Below the pieces are notes generated by a model that worked only from the letters and a program-made list of their open reading frames with translations, searched no databases and was not told where the DNA came from. A stretch of 64,000 nucleotides of DNA from Gammaproteobacteria bacterium (lineage in GTDB: Bacteria; Pseudomonadota; Gammaproteobacteria; Steroidobacterales; Steroidobacteraceae). Shown here piece by piece: positions 18,481 through 28,736 of the stretch. Position 1 is the first letter of the stretch, and each line of letters begins with the position of its first letter. The stretch is taken from contig JANYHD010000010.1 of NCBI GenBank assembly GCA_025359205.1, positions 62,001 through 126,000 of the forward strand. Reading direction: 5' to 3'. A program made the translations under genes and the position numbers.

Positions 18481-19830
18481 TCAGCCCGCCAGGGTTCTCA
18501 ACAGGGCTGTGAAATCCTCCTGGATGCGCGGTTCGCACTCGCGCAACTCGCGGATGCGCTTGCAGGCGTGCATCACCGTGGTGTGATCGCGCCCGCCGAA
18601 GGCGTCGCCGATTTCCGGCAGGCTGTGCGTGGTCAATTCCTTGGCGAGCGCCATCGCCACTTGGCGCGGCCGCGCCACCGAACGACTGCGCCGCTTGGAG
18701 AGCAGGTCGGCGATCCGCACCTTGTAGTAATCGGCCACGGTCTTCTGGATGTTCTCCACTGTGACCAGTCGTGCCTGCAGCGTGAGCAGGTCCTTGAGCG
18801 CCTCGCGCGCGAATTCCAGCGTGATCGGGCGCCCGAGGAAACGCGCGTTGGCGATCACGCGGCGCAGCGCACCCTCGAGCTCGCGCACGTTCGAGCGGAT
18901 GCATTTCGCTATGAAAAAAGCCACTTCCTCGGGAAGCGAGACACCTACGAGCTGCGCCTTGCCGAGCAGGATGGCCACGCAGGTCTCAAGATCCGGCGGC
19001 TCGATCGCCACCGTCAGTCCCCAGCCAAAGCGCGATTTCAACCGCTCCTCGAGGCCGTCGACTTCCTTCGGATAACGGTCGCAGGTGAGGATCACCTGGT
19101 GCTGGCCTTCGATCAGCGCATTGAAGGTGTGAAAAAATTCTTCCTGCGAGCGATCCTTGCCGGCGAAGAACTGGATGTCATCGATCAGCAGCGCATGGAG
19201 CGAGCGATAGGTGTTCTTGAATTCGTTGATGCTGTTGTGCTGCAGGGCGCGCACCATGTCGCTGACGAAGCGTTCGGAGTGCACATAGGCGATGCGTGCA
19301 CCAGGATTGCGCTCGCGGATCAGGTGGCCAATCGCATGCATCAGATGCGTCTTGCCGAGGCCCACGCCGCCGTAGATGAACAGCGGGTTGTAGGCCGAGC
19401 CCGGATTCTCGGCCACCTGCTGCGCGGCGGCCTTGGCGAAGTGATTGCTCTTGCCTTCGATGAAACTGCCAAACGTAAAGTTGGGATTGAGCGGCACGCC
19501 GTGGAAGGGCGCGAGCCGCGCGGTGCTAGCGGCGTGCGAACCGTTGGCGCCATTCATATTGTGCGTGGCGGTCGTGGCCGCGGTCACCGCAGTAGGCTCG
19601 CGCGAGCCTATTTCGATGGTGACGGGCATGCCGCCGTCGGCGAGCAGCAGGTTTTCGATACGTGCGAGCAGGTTGCTCTTCACCCAGTCGACGACGAAAC
19701 GGTTCGGCGCGAGCAGACGCAGTCCGTCATGGCCCTCGACGGCCTGGAGGGGCCGGACCCAGGTGTTGAACTGCTGTTCGGGGAGCTCGCCCTCGAGCGC
19801 GCCGACGCAGCGGGACCATGTTGCGCTCAA
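18481..19830 (-). CDS. dnaA: Chromosomal replication initiator DnaA
   Basis: 449 residues when started at TTG 19830. Domain I is [20 protein letters not shown], domain III has the Walker [17 protein letters not shown] and Walker [10 protein letters not shown], and domain IV carries the box-binding signature [15 protein letters not shown]. The TTG was chosen because it lines up with the MS-x-x-LW-x-x-C start of other DnaA proteins and an AGAGG lies about 11 nt upstream. No ATG or GTG is available in frame near there; the next option is TTG at 19927, adding 32 unrelated residues. A rare start may help keep DnaA low. Confidence 0.95.
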   Translation of the reverse strand: MSATWSRCVGALEGELPEQQFNTWVRPLQAVEGHDGLRLLAPNRFVVDWVKSNLLARIENLLLADGGMPVTIEIGSREPTAVTAATTATHNMNGANGSHAASTARLAPFHGVPLNPNFTFGSFIEGKSNHFAKAAAQQVAENPGSAYNPLFIYGGVGLGKTHLMHAIGHLIRERNPGARIAYVHSERFVSDMVRALQHNSINEFKNTYRSLHALLIDDIQFFAGKDRSQEEFFHTFNALIEGQHQVILTCDRYPKEVDGLEERLKSRFGWGLTVAIEPPDLETCVAILLGKAQLVGVSLPEEVAFFIAKCIRSNVRELEGALRRVIANARFLGRPITLEFAREALKDLLTLQARLVTVENIQKTVADYYKVRIADLLSKRRSRSVARPRQVAMALAKELTTHSLPEIGDAFGGRDHTTVMHACKRIRELRECEPRIQEDFTALLRTLAG

Positions 19831-19860
19831 GCGGGCGGCTGCCTCTGGCGGTGGAGTACT

Positions 19861-19869
19861 TGTGGAAAA
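19861..19869. promoter_or_regulatory. DnaA-box-like site upstream of dnaA
   Basis: TGTGGAAAA is one mismatch from the reverse complement of TTATCCACA. It lies 31 bp upstream of the chosen dnaA start, where it could support DnaA autoregulation. Confidence 0.4.
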
Positions 19870-19918
19870 GGGGTCGAAGTCTATACCGTTCCGAAGCCGG
19901 CCCGGAAGCGTTCGCGTA

Positions 19919-19947
19919 TTGACATGCAAGGGCTCCGACCGTACCCT
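19919..19947 (+). promoter_or_regulatory. Promoter of the rpmH-rnpA-yidD-yidC series
   Basis: TTGACA at 19919-19924 and TACCCT at 19942-19947 are separated by 17 nt. The -35 is perfect and the -10 weak. It directs transcription to rpmH about 40 nt downstream and overlaps the dnaA upstream region on the other strand. Confidence 0.6.
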
Positions 19948-19986
19948 GCCCGCCCATTTTGCGGCCAATTTTCGGACCTTTGAATC

Positions 19987-20121
19987 ATGAAACGCACATA
20001 CCAGCCCAGTAAGGTCCGACGTGCACGCACGCATGGCTTCCGCGCCCGCATGGCCACCAAGAATGGCCGCAAGGTGCTGGCCCGGCGACGCGCCAAGGGC
20101 CGTAAGCGGCTGATTCCGTAA
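19987..20121 (+). CDS. rpmH: 50S ribosomal protein L34
   Basis: A 44-residue, highly basic ribosomal protein beginning [18 protein letters not shown] and ending GRKRLIP, the exact length and pattern of L34. It lies at the conserved place next to dnaA and before rnpA. Its TAA stop is followed by GGA, giving TAAGGA, a good ribosome binding site for the next gene, which continues in the same reading frame. Confidence 0.98.
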   Translation: MKRTYQPSKVRRARTHGFRARMATKNGRKVLARRRAKGRKRLIP

Positions 20122-20130
20122 GGAATTTTT

Positions 20131-20514
20131 ACGACGGCCGGCTCCAGCGACGGACCAGCGCGTGGCCGTGCTGGGTTCCAGCGCGCAAAAAGGCTCCGCC
20201 GGCCGGCTGAATTCCGGGCGGCCTACGCCACGGGTCGGCGTTTCGGGAACGATCTGCTGACCGCGACGGTCCGTCCCAACGAGGGGCCGATGGCGCGGCT
20301 GGGCCTGTCGATCGCCGCGCGCACCGTCGGCGACGCCGTCCATCGCAACCGGCTGCGGCGGCTGATCCGGGAGAGCTTCCGGCTACAGGAGCTGCCGCCG
20401 TTGGACATCGTAATCCGCGCGCGCACCGCGGCGCGCACCGCGGCAGCCGTTACACTGCGCGCCGCATTGCAGCGCTTGTGGAAGCAGATCGACGAAGCAT
20501 GGGCACAAAGATAA
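20131..20514 (+). CDS. rnpA: Ribonuclease P protein component, with non-canonical start
   Basis: Protein partner of the RNase P ribozyme, which trims tRNA 5' ends. The diagnostic RNR motif ([13 protein letters not shown]) is intact, and the N-terminal core [20 protein letters not shown] is clearly coded upstream of the first ATG at 20290, so that ATG cannot be the start. Between the rpmH stop and this core there is no ATG, GTG, TTG or CTG in frame. The ribosome binding site TAAGGA at 20119-20124 is 6 nt from an ACG at 20131, giving 127 residues; ATT at 20125 is the other option. Length fits the family. It overlaps yidD by 16 nt. Confidence 0.85.
   Translation, partial: TTAGSSDGPARGRAGFQRAKRLRRPAEFRAAYATGRRFGNDLLTATVRPNEGPMARLGLSIAARTVGDAVHRNRLRRLIRESFRLQELPPLDIVIRARTAARTAAAVTLRAALQRLWKQIDEAWAQR
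20419..20442 (+). repeat. 12-bp tandem duplication within rnpA
   Basis: GCGCGCACCGCG occurs twice in a row, in frame, giving the repeated residues ARTAARTA near the RnpA C-terminus. It is a short slippage-type duplication that keeps the frame. Confidence 0.8.
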
Positions 20515-20753
20515 TCCAGGGGCTGATCCGCTTGTACCAGCGCGCCTTGAGCCCGTTGCTGGGACCGCGTTGCCGCTTCTACCCGAGCTGCTCGCAATAC
20601 ATGCACGAAGCGCTGCAGATCCACGGCCCGTGGCGTGGACTTATGCTCGGCCTCAAGCGCCTCGCGCGCTGTCATCCGCTCCATCCGGGCGGCATCGATC
20701 CGGTGCCACCGGCTCACTGCTCTTCAAGGGCTACGCATGCTTCCCACGTTTAA
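20499..20753 (+). CDS. yidD: Membrane protein insertion efficiency factor YidD
   Basis: An 84-residue protein with the family signature [15 protein letters not shown] and an N-terminal amphipathic helix ([16 protein letters not shown]); [19 protein letters not shown] is also typical. It assists YidC at the inner membrane. ATG 20499 was chosen because it overlaps the rnpA end by 16 nt and gives the standard N-terminus. Its 3' end overlaps the yidC start by 17 nt, so rnpA, yidD and yidC are tightly coupled. Confidence 0.93.
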   Translation: MGTKIIQGLIRLYQRALSPLLGPRCRFYPSCSQYMHEALQIHGPWRGLMLGLKRLARCHPLHPGGIDPVPPAHCSSRATHASHV

Positions 20754-22488
20754 CCTGCGCGCGATCCTGTGGGCCACGCTGGCGATGGCGGTGCTGCTGA
20801 ATTATTTCGCCTGGCAGGTGGAGTTCCCGCCGCCGCCCCAGGAATCCGCCGTCAGCGCGCCCGCGGCGAATGGCGCCGCGAACGGCGCGGGTTCGGGCTT
20901 GGGTAGCGCGGCACCGGTGATCAGCGCTCCGCCCGCCCCGGAAGCTGCAGCGCCTGCTACCGCCGCCGCGCCCGCCGGATCCCTGGCGTCATCCGCGCCA
21001 GCGATCGCCATCCCGGGCAGCGCGCCCGCCACAGGCGCCTCGCTCGAGCCCGCGGCGCCCACTGTGCACATCGTGACGGATGTGCTCGACCTGCAGGTTT
21101 CGCTCGAAGGCGGCGAGCTCACACGCGTCGACCTGCCGGCGTATCCGCTGGTGAAGGGCGAGCCGGCGCCGGTGCGGCTGCTCAACCGCGACAGCGCGCT
21201 GAGCCTGTTCGTGCTGCAGTCAGGGCTCGCCGGCGCCGCGGGCGTGGTGATGCCGGCGCATACGGCGCGCTTTAGCGCGTCGACCGCTGAATTGCGACTC
21301 GCCACTGGGCAGGATGAAATCAAGCTGCCGTTGACCTGGACCGATGGCCAGGGCGTGACGGTCACCAAGACCTACAGCATCCATCGCGGGCAGTACCAGA
21401 TCGGCCTCGACTACAGCGTACAGAATGGCACGGCCGCGCCCTGGGCATTCGCGCCGTACACGCAACTGCTGCGCTACAACGAGCCAGTGCCCAATTCCTA
21501 CTTTCATCCGGACAGCTACGCCTACAAGGGGCCGGCTTACGACGACGGCCAGAAGTATCAGAAGCTCAAGATGGGCAAGGAGCCGCCGACGCTCGACCGG
21601 CAGATCGACGGTGGCTGGCTCGCGGCCATGCAGCACCATTTCGTCGCCGCGATCGTGCCGCCGCCTGGCGCGGCATGGCACTACCAGCTGACGACGCGAG
21701 GCAATGAATACCTGCTCGCGGCCACGGGTCCCGCGCAGCAGGTCGCGCCGGGAGCGGGCGCCAGCCTGCACCAGACGCTGTTCGTGGGTCCGAAGCTGCG
21801 CACGCAACTCGACCTGACCAACCCGCGGCTGTACCTGGTGACCGACTACTCGTGGCTCAGCACCGTGGCGCGCCCGCTGTTCTGGCTGCTCGATCACGTG
21901 CATCGCGTGATCGGCAACTGGGGCTGGACGATCATGATCGCGACGCTCCTGCTGAAACTCCTGTTCTATCCGCTCTCGGAAGCGAGCATGAGATCGATGG
22001 CGCGCATGAAGGCGTTGCAGCCGCGCATCAAGGCCCTGCAGGAGCTGTACAAGGACCAGCGCGACAAGCTCGGCAAGGCGACGATGGAGTTGTACCAGAA
22101 GGAAAAGGTCAACCCGGTCGCCGGGTGCCTGCCGATGTTGCTGCAGTTCCCGGTGTTCCTGGCCTTCTACTGGGTGCTGCTCGAGAGCGTGGAGATGCGC
22201 CAGGCGCCCTTCATGGGCTGGATCGGCGACCTGTCGGCGCGCGACCCGTATTTCATCCTGCCGGCGCTGATGGCGGGCGCGAACTACATCAACTTCAAAC
22301 TCAACCCGCAGATGGGCGATCCGACGCAGCAGAAGATGTTCATGATCATGCAGATCGCCATGCCGGTGATGTTTGCGTTCATGCCCTCGGGCCTGGTGCT
22401 GTACTGGACCACGAACACCGTGCTGTCGATCCTGCAGCAGTGGAACATCAACCGCCGCCTCGCTGCGCAGACCAGAGCGCGCAACTAG
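20737..22488 (+). CDS. yidC: Membrane protein insertase YidC
   Basis: A 583-residue inner-membrane insertase. The first helix ([18 protein letters not shown]) is followed by an Ala/Pro-rich linker (about residues 35-110), a large periplasmic domain (about 110-370) and the conserved five-helix C-terminal core from about 380. The core includes the cytoplasmic helical hairpin ([20 protein letters not shown]) and [20 protein letters not shown]. It inserts membrane proteins with SecYEG or alone. The ATG at 20737 lies inside yidD, giving the usual overlap. Confidence 0.97.
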   Translation: MLPTFNLRAILWATLAMAVLLNYFAWQVEFPPPPQESAVSAPAANGAANGAGSGLGSAAPVISAPPAPEAAAPATAAAPAGSLASSAPAIAIPGSAPATGASLEPAAPTVHIVTDVLDLQVSLEGGELTRVDLPAYPLVKGEPAPVRLLNRDSALSLFVLQSGLAGAAGVVMPAHTARFSASTAELRLATGQDEIKLPLTWTDGQGVTVTKTYSIHRGQYQIGLDYSVQNGTAAPWAFAPYTQLLRYNEPVPNSYFHPDSYAYKGPAYDDGQKYQKLKMGKEPPTLDRQIDGGWLAAMQHHFVAAIVPPPGAAWHYQLTTRGNEYLLAATGPAQQVAPGAGASLHQTLFVGPKLRTQLDLTNPRLYLVTDYSWLSTVARPLFWLLDHVHRVIGNWGWTIMIATLLLKLLFYPLSEASMRSMARMKALQPRIKALQELYKDQRDKLGKATMELYQKEKVNPVAGCLPMLLQFPVFLAFYWVLLESVEMRQAPFMGWIGDLSARDPYFILPALMAGANYINFKLNPQMGDPTQQKMFMIMQIAMPVMFAFMPSGLVLYWTTNTVLSILQQWNINRRLAAQTRARN

Positions 22489-22511
22489 TCGGTGGATTCC
22501 AGCGGTGCCTG

Positions 22512-23906
22512 ATGCCCCTCAACGCAGATACGATCGTTGCCGCGGCCACGCCACCGGGCCGCGGCGGCGTGGGCATCGTGCGGATCTCAGGGCCGCACGC
22601 TGCGGTGATCGCGCGTGCGCTCATGGGCCGCTTGCCCGAGGCTCGTTACGCGACGCACTCGCGCTTCCTGGCGTCTGACGGCGAAGCGATCGACGCGGGT
22701 CTGGCGCTGTATTTTCCGGCGCCGCATTCCTACACCGGCGAGGACGTGCTCGAGCTGCAGGGCCACGGTGGGCCCGTCCTGGTCGAGGCGCTGATCGCGC
22801 GTGCCGTCGAACTCGGCGGGCGCCGGGCGCAGCCGGGTGAGTTCACGCAGCGCGCCTATCTCAACGATCGCATCGACCTCGCGCAGGCCGAGGCGGTCGC
22901 GGACCTGATCGACGCCGGGAGCGAAGCGGCCGCGCGCGCGGCGCTCCGCTCCCTGCAGGGCGAGTTCTCGGCGCGCGTGCGCGCGCTCGATGAGGCGCTG
23001 GCGCAGCTGCGCGCGCATGTCGAGGCGACGATCGACTTTCCCACCGACGAGATCGATCACCTCGCCGATGGTGCACTGGCCGCGCGCCTCACGGATGTAC
23101 GTGGCCAATGTGCGGCCCTGCAGGCCACGGCGCGCCAGGGGCGGATGCTCACCGAGGGGCTCACGGTCGTCATCGCCGGCGCGCCGAACGCCGGCAAGTC
23201 CACCCTGCTCAACCGCCTCGCCGGCCATGAGGTCGCGATCGTGACCGCGGTTCCAGGCACTACGCGCGACGTACTGCGCGAGCGCATCCTCATCGAGGGC
23301 GTTCCGGTGCTGCTGCTCGATACGGCCGGATTGCGCGACAGCCAGGACCTCATCGAGACCGAGGGCATGCGCCGCGCCCGCGAGGCCATGGCGCAGGCCG
23401 ACCGGGTGCTGTTCCTGGTTGATGCGGCCGCGGATCCGCAGGCAGCCGCGTTCGCGGGCGAACGTGCGCAGCTGCCGGCGGGCGTGCCCGTGACACTGGT
23501 GTGGAACAAGTGCGACCTGCGCGAGCCGCGGCTGCCGGCGGGGGTCGCTGAGGCCGGCGCCGCCGGCGCAGCAGACGCGCGCGCAACTGCGGAACTGCGC
23601 CATTTGGCAGTTTCCGCCAAGACGGGGGCGGGACTGGACGCGTTGCGCTCACACCTGCTTGAAGCGGCCGGATTTCAGCGGCAGGATTCAGGTCTGCTCT
23701 CGGCGCGCCGGCGGCACCTCGAGGCGCTGGGGGTGACGAGCACTCACCTGGATGCCGCCGCCGTCCAGTGCCGGGCCAACGGCGAGGGCGAACTGGTGGC
23801 CGAGGAGTTGCGCGCGGCGCAGCGTGCGTTGGGCGAAATCACCGGCGCCGGCACCGCCGACGAACTGCTGGGACGAATTTTCGCTAGTTTTTGCATCGGC
23901 AAGTGA
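22512..23906 (+). CDS. mnmE: tRNA modification GTPase MnmE
   Basis: A 464-residue GTPase that works with MnmG to build the 5-carboxymethylaminomethyl group on wobble uridines. The N-terminal folate-binding domain starts TIVAAATPPGRGGVGIVRIS. The G domain has G1 GAPNAGKSTLLNRL near 218, DTAGLRD and NKCD motifs, and the C-terminus ends in the catalytic FCIGK. Start ATG 22512 gives the family N-terminus. Its stop lies within a 13-bp tandem duplication that also contains the next gene's start. Normally mnmE and mnmG lie near each other; here a pilin accessory gene separates them. Confidence 0.97.
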   Translation: MPLNADTIVAAATPPGRGGVGIVRISGPHAAVIARALMGRLPEARYATHSRFLASDGEAIDAGLALYFPAPHSYTGEDVLELQGHGGPVLVEALIARAVELGGRRAQPGEFTQRAYLNDRIDLAQAEAVADLIDAGSEAAARAALRSLQGEFSARVRALDEALAQLRAHVEATIDFPTDEIDHLADGALAARLTDVRGQCAALQATARQGRMLTEGLTVVIAGAPNAGKSTLLNRLAGHEVAIVTAVPGTTRDVLRERILIEGVPVLLLDTAGLRDSQDLIETEGMRRAREAMAQADRVLFLVDAAADPQAAAFAGERAQLPAGVPVTLVWNKCDLREPRLPAGVAEAGAAGAADARATAELRHLAVSAKTGAGLDALRSHLLEAAGFQRQDSGLLSARRRHLEALGVTSTHLDAAAVQCRANGEGELVAEELRAAQRALGEITGAGTADELLGRIFASFCIGK

Positions 23907-23923
23907 CATGGGCAAGTGACATG
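23898..23923 (+). repeat. Perfect 13-bp tandem duplication at the mnmE stop / next start
   Basis: GGCAAGTGACATG is repeated exactly, back to back. Copy 1 holds the mnmE stop (TGA 23904-23906) and an ATG at 23908, which reads Met-Gly-Lys and then a TGA in copy 2. Copy 2 supplies the ATG at 23921 of the following gene. Confidence 0.95.
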
Positions 23924-24688
23924 AAATTCCGACTCAGGCTTTTCAGCCTGCATCTGCTCTCGAGCGCCGTCGTGCTGACACTGGTGCTGGGCGGTTTGTA
24001 CCTGGGGTGGTATCGGTGGCCGGGTTGGTACCTGTGCAACGCGCTCAAGGTGGCGCCGATCCTGCTGTTGGTCGATCTGACGCTGGGGCCACTGCTGACC
24101 CTGCTGATCGCCAACCCGCTGAAGAACCGCCGCGAGCTCGCGCGCGATATCGGCGTCATCGTCGCCGTGCAGCTGGTCGCGCTGGTCTACGGGACCGTGA
24201 CGCTGTGGCAGGGCCGCCCGCTGTACTACGCCTTTTCCGAAGACCGCCTGCAGATCGTGCAGGCCTCGGACATCAAGCCGGCCGAGCAGGCGCGCGCACA
24301 AAAGGAGAATCCCGCGCTGGCGCCGCACTGGTACAGCCTGCCGCGCTGGGTGTGGGCGCCGCTGCCCGAGGCGGCGAGCGAGCGCCAGTCGATCATGATG
24401 GCGGCGATCTCGGGCGGCGCGGACGTGGTCGAGATGCCGCGCTATTTCCAGCCCTGGGAAGCGGGGCTGTCCCGGTTGCGCTCGCAGCTGCAGACCGTCG
24501 ACAAGCAGCACGATGTGCGCCTGCGCCAGGCGAAAGTCAGGGCCCTGCTGCGCCAGAAGATGTTGGCGCGCGGCCTGCCACCGGACGAGCCGCTGGCCAT
24601 TATCATGACGGGGCAGGGCTCACCGCTCGTGGCGGTGTTCGATCGCGAAACGCTGCGCCTGCGCGCGCTGCTGCGCTCCGACAGGTAA
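23921..24688 (+). CDS. TfpX/TfpZ family type IV pilin accessory protein
   Basis: A 255-residue inner-membrane protein. There are about three helices in the first 100 residues, with the family pattern [18 protein letters not shown] and [18 protein letters not shown], followed by a soluble C-terminal domain. In Pseudomonas, TfpX and TfpZ are encoded beside particular pilin alleles and modulate pilus assembly. No pilin gene is present here; the gene sits between mnmE and mnmG, which it may cotranscribe with. ATG 23921 is preferred over an earlier in-frame start at 23891 that lies inside mnmE. Confidence 0.8.
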   Translation: MKFRLRLFSLHLLSSAVVLTLVLGGLYLGWYRWPGWYLCNALKVAPILLLVDLTLGPLLTLLIANPLKNRRELARDIGVIVAVQLVALVYGTVTLWQGRPLYYAFSEDRLQIVQASDIKPAEQARAQKENPALAPHWYSLPRWVWAPLPEAASERQSIMMAAISGGADVVEMPRYFQPWEAGLSRLRSQLQTVDKQHDVRLRQAKVRALLRQKMLARGLPPDEPLAIIMTGQGSPLVAVFDRETLRLRALLRSDR

Positions 24689-24723
24689 GGCAAGCCAGTA
24701 AGGCACGAACGCCAGGAAACTCC

Positions 24724-26646
24724 ATGCGTCATTCCGAGAAATTTGACGTCGTTGTCGTTGGCGGCGGCCACGCCGGCTGCGAGGCTGCGCTGGCAGCGGC
24801 GCGCAGCGGTGCGCAGACGCTCCTTTTGACCCAGAACATCGAGCAGCTTGGCGCGATGAGCTGCAACCCGGCCATCGGCGGCATCGGCAAGGGCCACCTG
24901 GTGCGCGAGATCGACGCGCTCGGCGGCGCGATGGCGCGCGCCGCGGATCTCGCCGGCATCCAGTGGCGCACGCTGAATGCGAGCAAGGGCCCTGCTGTTC
25001 GAGCCACGCGCGCACAGGCCGACCGGGCGCTCTACAAGCAAGCGATGCGGGCGCTGATCGAAAACCAGCCGAACCTGTCGCTGTTCCAGCAGGAGGTCGC
25101 CGACCTCGTGCTGGAGGGCGAGGCGGTGCGCGGCGTGGTCAGTGTCACCGGCATTGTGTTCGAAGCGCGCGCGGTCGTGCTCACCGTGGGCACTTTCCTG
25201 GGCGGGCGTATTCATGTCGGGCTCGACCATCACGAGGGCGGGCGCGCGGGCGATCCGCCGTCGAACAAACTGGCCGCTCGCTTACGCGAACGCATGCCGC
25301 GCACGGGTCGGCTGAAGACCGGAACGCCGCCACGGATCGACGGTCGGAGCGTCGATTATTCGCAGCTCGAAGTGCAGTCCAGTGACTCACCAATGCCCGT
25401 GTTTTCGTTTCTCGGGAGGGTCAATGATCATCCTCGACAGGTTAATTGTCACATAACCTATACTAATGAGCAGACCCACGAGATCATCCGTTCGGGGCTG
25501 GATCGCTCGCCTTTGTACACCGGCGTGATCGAAGGCGTGGGGCCCCGTTACTGCCCTTCGGTCGAGGACAAGGTGCAGCGTTTTGCCGCGCGCAAGTCGC
25601 ACCAGATCTTTATCGAGCCCGAGGGCTTGAACACGCACGAGATCTACCCGAACGGCATTTCCACCAGCCTGCCTTACGACGTGCAGGAGCGCTTCGTGCA
25701 CAGCATCGTTGGCTTCGAGCGCGCACACATCACGCGGCCTGGCTACGCGATCGAGTACGACTATTTTGATCCGCGCGACCTGTCAGCCTCGCTCGAGACC
25801 AAGCGCATTGGTGGCCTGTACTTCGCCGGGCAGATCAACGGCACTACCGGTTACGAGGAAGCGGCCGCGCAGGGGCTGCTCGCCGGCATCAATGCGGCGC
25901 GCAGGGCGCGCGATGAAGCGCCGTGGGTACCCGCGCGCTGCGAGGCTTATCTTGGCGTACTGGTCGATGACCTGGTCACGCAGGGCGCCGCCGAACCCTA
26001 TCGCATGTTCACCAGCCGCGCCGAGCACCGGCTGCTGCTGCGCGAGGACAACGCGGACGAGCGTCTCACGCCGACGGGCCGTGCGCTGGGCCTGGTGAGC
26101 GACGAGCGCTGGCGCTTTTTCGAGCGCAAGCGCACAGCGGTCGCCGATGAAACGGCGCGTTTCGAGACACGGCGCATCCGCGCCACCGACGCGGACGCCG
26201 CCTGGTGCGCACGCGTGCTGGGCGGAGAGACCCTGAGCCGCGACCTCACGGCCATGGAGCTGCTGCGCCGCCCGGGCGTCGGCTACGACGACGTGCAGGA
26301 GCTGCTCGGTCCAGAAGCATCCGAGGCCACCTATACCGCGGCCGACTTCGCGGACGACGATCGCCTTGCTCCGCAGTTGCGCACAGCGCTCGAAGTGCGC
26401 GCCCGCTACAGCGGCTATATCGAACGCGCGCAGGAAGAGATTGAGCGTGCCCGGCGCAACGAACTCACTCCGCTGCCGCCGGACCTCGATTACCGAGCGC
26501 TCGCCGGGCTGTCGAACGAAGTGCGGCAAAAGCTCGTGGCAATCCGCCCCGCCACGCTCGGGCAGGCCGCGCGTGTGCCGGGCGTGACGCCGGTCGCCGT
26601 CTCCATCCTGCTGGTGCACCTTAAGAAACGGCGCCTGAGCGCTTAA
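24724..26646 (+). CDS. mnmG: tRNA uridine-5-carboxymethylaminomethyl modification enzyme MnmG (GidA)
   Basis: A 640-residue FAD enzyme, partner of MnmE. The FAD motif [15 protein letters not shown] is at residues 12-26, followed by [20 protein letters not shown]. The Cys-containing segment [11 protein letters not shown] near 280 and the C-terminal MnmE-binding helical domain are present. AGGAA lies just before the ATG. In many gammaproteobacteria rsmG-parA-parB follow; here a short hairpin and an SPFH gene follow instead, so the par genes have moved elsewhere. Confidence 0.97.
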   Translation: MRHSEKFDVVVVGGGHAGCEAALAAARSGAQTLLLTQNIEQLGAMSCNPAIGGIGKGHLVREIDALGGAMARAADLAGIQWRTLNASKGPAVRATRAQADRALYKQAMRALIENQPNLSLFQQEVADLVLEGEAVRGVVSVTGIVFEARAVVLTVGTFLGGRIHVGLDHHEGGRAGDPPSNKLAARLRERMPRTGRLKTGTPPRIDGRSVDYSQLEVQSSDSPMPVFSFLGRVNDHPRQVNCHITYTNEQTHEIIRSGLDRSPLYTGVIEGVGPRYCPSVEDKVQRFAARKSHQIFIEPEGLNTHEIYPNGISTSLPYDVQERFVHSIVGFERAHITRPGYAIEYDYFDPRDLSASLETKRIGGLYFAGQINGTTGYEEAAAQGLLAGINAARRARDEAPWVPARCEAYLGVLVDDLVTQGAAEPYRMFTSRAEHRLLLREDNADERLTPTGRALGLVSDERWRFFERKRTAVADETARFETRRIRATDADAAWCARVLGGETLSRDLTAMELLRRPGVGYDDVQELLGPEASEATYTAADFADDDRLAPQLRTALEVRARYSGYIERAQEEIERARRNELTPLPPDLDYRALAGLSNEVRQKLVAIRPATLGQAARVPGVTPVAVSILLVHLKKRRLSA

Positions 26647-26659
26647 TACTCCCTGCACT

Positions 26660-26678
26660 GGCGGCGCCTTACGCCGCC
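26660..26678 (+). terminator. Hairpin after mnmG
   Basis: GGCGGCG and CGCCGCC pair around CCTTA, 14 nt after the mnmG stop. A C-run rather than a T-run follows, so intrinsic termination would be weak. A second imperfect stem (CAGCCGG with CCGGCTG) follows before the SPFH gene. Confidence 0.4.
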
Positions 26679-26734
26679 CCCAGCCGGCGGGTGTATGCTC
26701 ACCGGCTGCAGCCCCTGCTGCCGGAGTACGTCAA

Positions 26735-27670
<936 letters not shown>

Positions 27671-27681
27671 TGGAGCAAGCG

Positions 27682-28125
27682 ATGATCGACTTTGCATCCG
27701 GTCTGCAGTGGTGGCATTGGTGGATTGCCGCGGCGTTGCTGGGCATCGTCGAGGCGCTGATGCCGGGCGCAGTGGCCATCTGGTTCGCGGCCGCGGCGGC
27801 CGTGGTCGGCGCACTGCTGCTGGTGATCCCGCTCAACTGGCAGCTGCAGCTGGTGCTGTTCGGCGCGCTGTCGCTGAGTGCGCTGGCCGCCTGGCGTTAC
27901 TGGAAGCGTGAACACCCCGAGACTTCCACGTTGCCGCGGCTGAACCAACGTTCGGCCCAATACATCGGTGAGGTGTGCGTGCTCAGCGAGCCGATCGTGC
28001 AGGGCTCGGGCAAGGCGCGCGTGGGCGATGGTTTCTGGAAAGTCCGCGGGCCGGACCTGCCGGCTGGCACGCCGGTACGGGTCACGTCGGTTGAGGGAGT
28101 CGTGCTGATCGTCGAACCGACCTAG
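27682..28125 (+). CDS. NfeD family membrane protein
   Basis: A 147-residue protein with two or three N-terminal helices (WWIAAALLGIVEALMPGAVAI, and FAAAAAVVGALLLVIPL) and a C-terminal OB-fold domain (GEVCVLSEPIVQGSGKARVG, ending GVVLIVEP). Short NfeD1b-type proteins partner SPFH proteins. ATG 27682 was chosen because GGAG lies 6 nt upstream; GTG at 27670, overlapping the SPFH stop, would add four residues. Confidence 0.92.
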   Translation: MIDFASGLQWWHWWIAAALLGIVEALMPGAVAIWFAAAAAVVGALLLVIPLNWQLQLVLFGALSLSALAAWRYWKREHPETSTLPRLNQRSAQYIGEVCVLSEPIVQGSGKARVGDGFWKVRGPDLPAGTPVRVTSVEGVVLIVEPT

Positions 28126-28152
28126 GCAAGACCTGGTGTCGAGGAGGGAGCG

Positions 28153-28581
28153 ATGGCAACGGTAGCGCAATTGCTGGGCCAGAAGCCGCGGAGCATCTAC
28201 AGCGTCACCCCGGACGCGCCCGTGCTCGAGGCAATTCGGGCAATGGCGGAACACAGTGTCGGCGCGCTGCTGGTGATGCAGGGCGACAAGCTCGCCGGCA
28301 TCGTTTCGGAGCGCGACTATGCCCGCAAGGTGATCCTGAAGGGGCGCTCGTCGAGCGACACGCCGGTGAAGCAGATCATGACGGCCGAGGTGATCACCGT
28401 CGAGCCGGGCCAGAGTACGCAGCAGTGCATGCAGATCATGACCGATCGCCGCGTGCGCCACCTGCCGGTGGTCGAGGGCGGGCGCGTGCTAGGAATGCTC
28501 TCGATCGGCGATCTGGTTCGGGCGGTGCTCGCCGAACAGGCGCAGACGATCGAGCAGCTGGAAAACTACATTCATCATTGA
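28153..28581 (+). CDS. CBS domain-pair protein
   Basis: A 142-residue protein with two CBS motifs (about residues 12-65 and 75-130; SVGALLVMQGDKLAGIVSERDYARKV and RVRHLPVVEGGRVLGMLSIGDLVR, quoted in parts). CBS pairs bind adenosine nucleotides and act as energy or redox sensors. GGAGGGAGC precedes the ATG, a strong ribosome binding site. It may be cotranscribed with the SPFH-NfeD pair 27 nt upstream; the target protein is unknown. Confidence 0.92.
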   Translation: MATVAQLLGQKPRSIYSVTPDAPVLEAIRAMAEHSVGALLVMQGDKLAGIVSERDYARKVILKGRSSSDTPVKQIMTAEVITVEPGQSTQQCMQIMTDRRVRHLPVVEGGRVLGMLSIGDLVRAVLAEQAQTIEQLENYIHH

Positions 28582-28701
28582 GCGGCCGCGGATGAGCTTA
28601 CGCCCAGCCGGGCCGCGGCGACCCGACGCTGCAAGTCCCGCAACACCCATGACGACCAGAGGCGCGCGGCGCCACTGGGCATCAGGGTGGACTTCGATCG
28701 C

Positions 28702-28731
28702 GGGACTTTCATGGTCGGGACCTTCATGGCT
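28702..28731. repeat. Imperfect 15-bp tandem duplication around ATG codons
   Basis: Two adjacent 15-nt units match at 12 positions. On the minus strand they read Met-Lys-Val-Pro-Thr and then Met-Lys-Val-Pro-Arg. They lie just after the stop of a small minus-strand ORF, in the same frame, at the start of a doubtful 50-codon frame (28575-28727). Confidence 0.6.
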
Positions 28732-28736
28732 GTCGT

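Noticed and set aside
20162-20292. GTG at 20162 as the rnpA start
   Set aside because: It is in a different frame from the conserved [13 protein letters not shown] segment and would need a frameshift.
26681-26708. Imperfect stem upstream of the SPFH gene as a riboswitch
   Set aside because: Only one 7-bp stem with a 14-nt loop, with no conserved core of any riboswitch class that I recognise.
28575-28727. 50-codon minus-strand ORF starting in the 15-bp duplicated units
   Set aside because: No ribosome binding site, low-complexity basic composition, and it overlaps the end of the CBS gene. It may be only a remnant.
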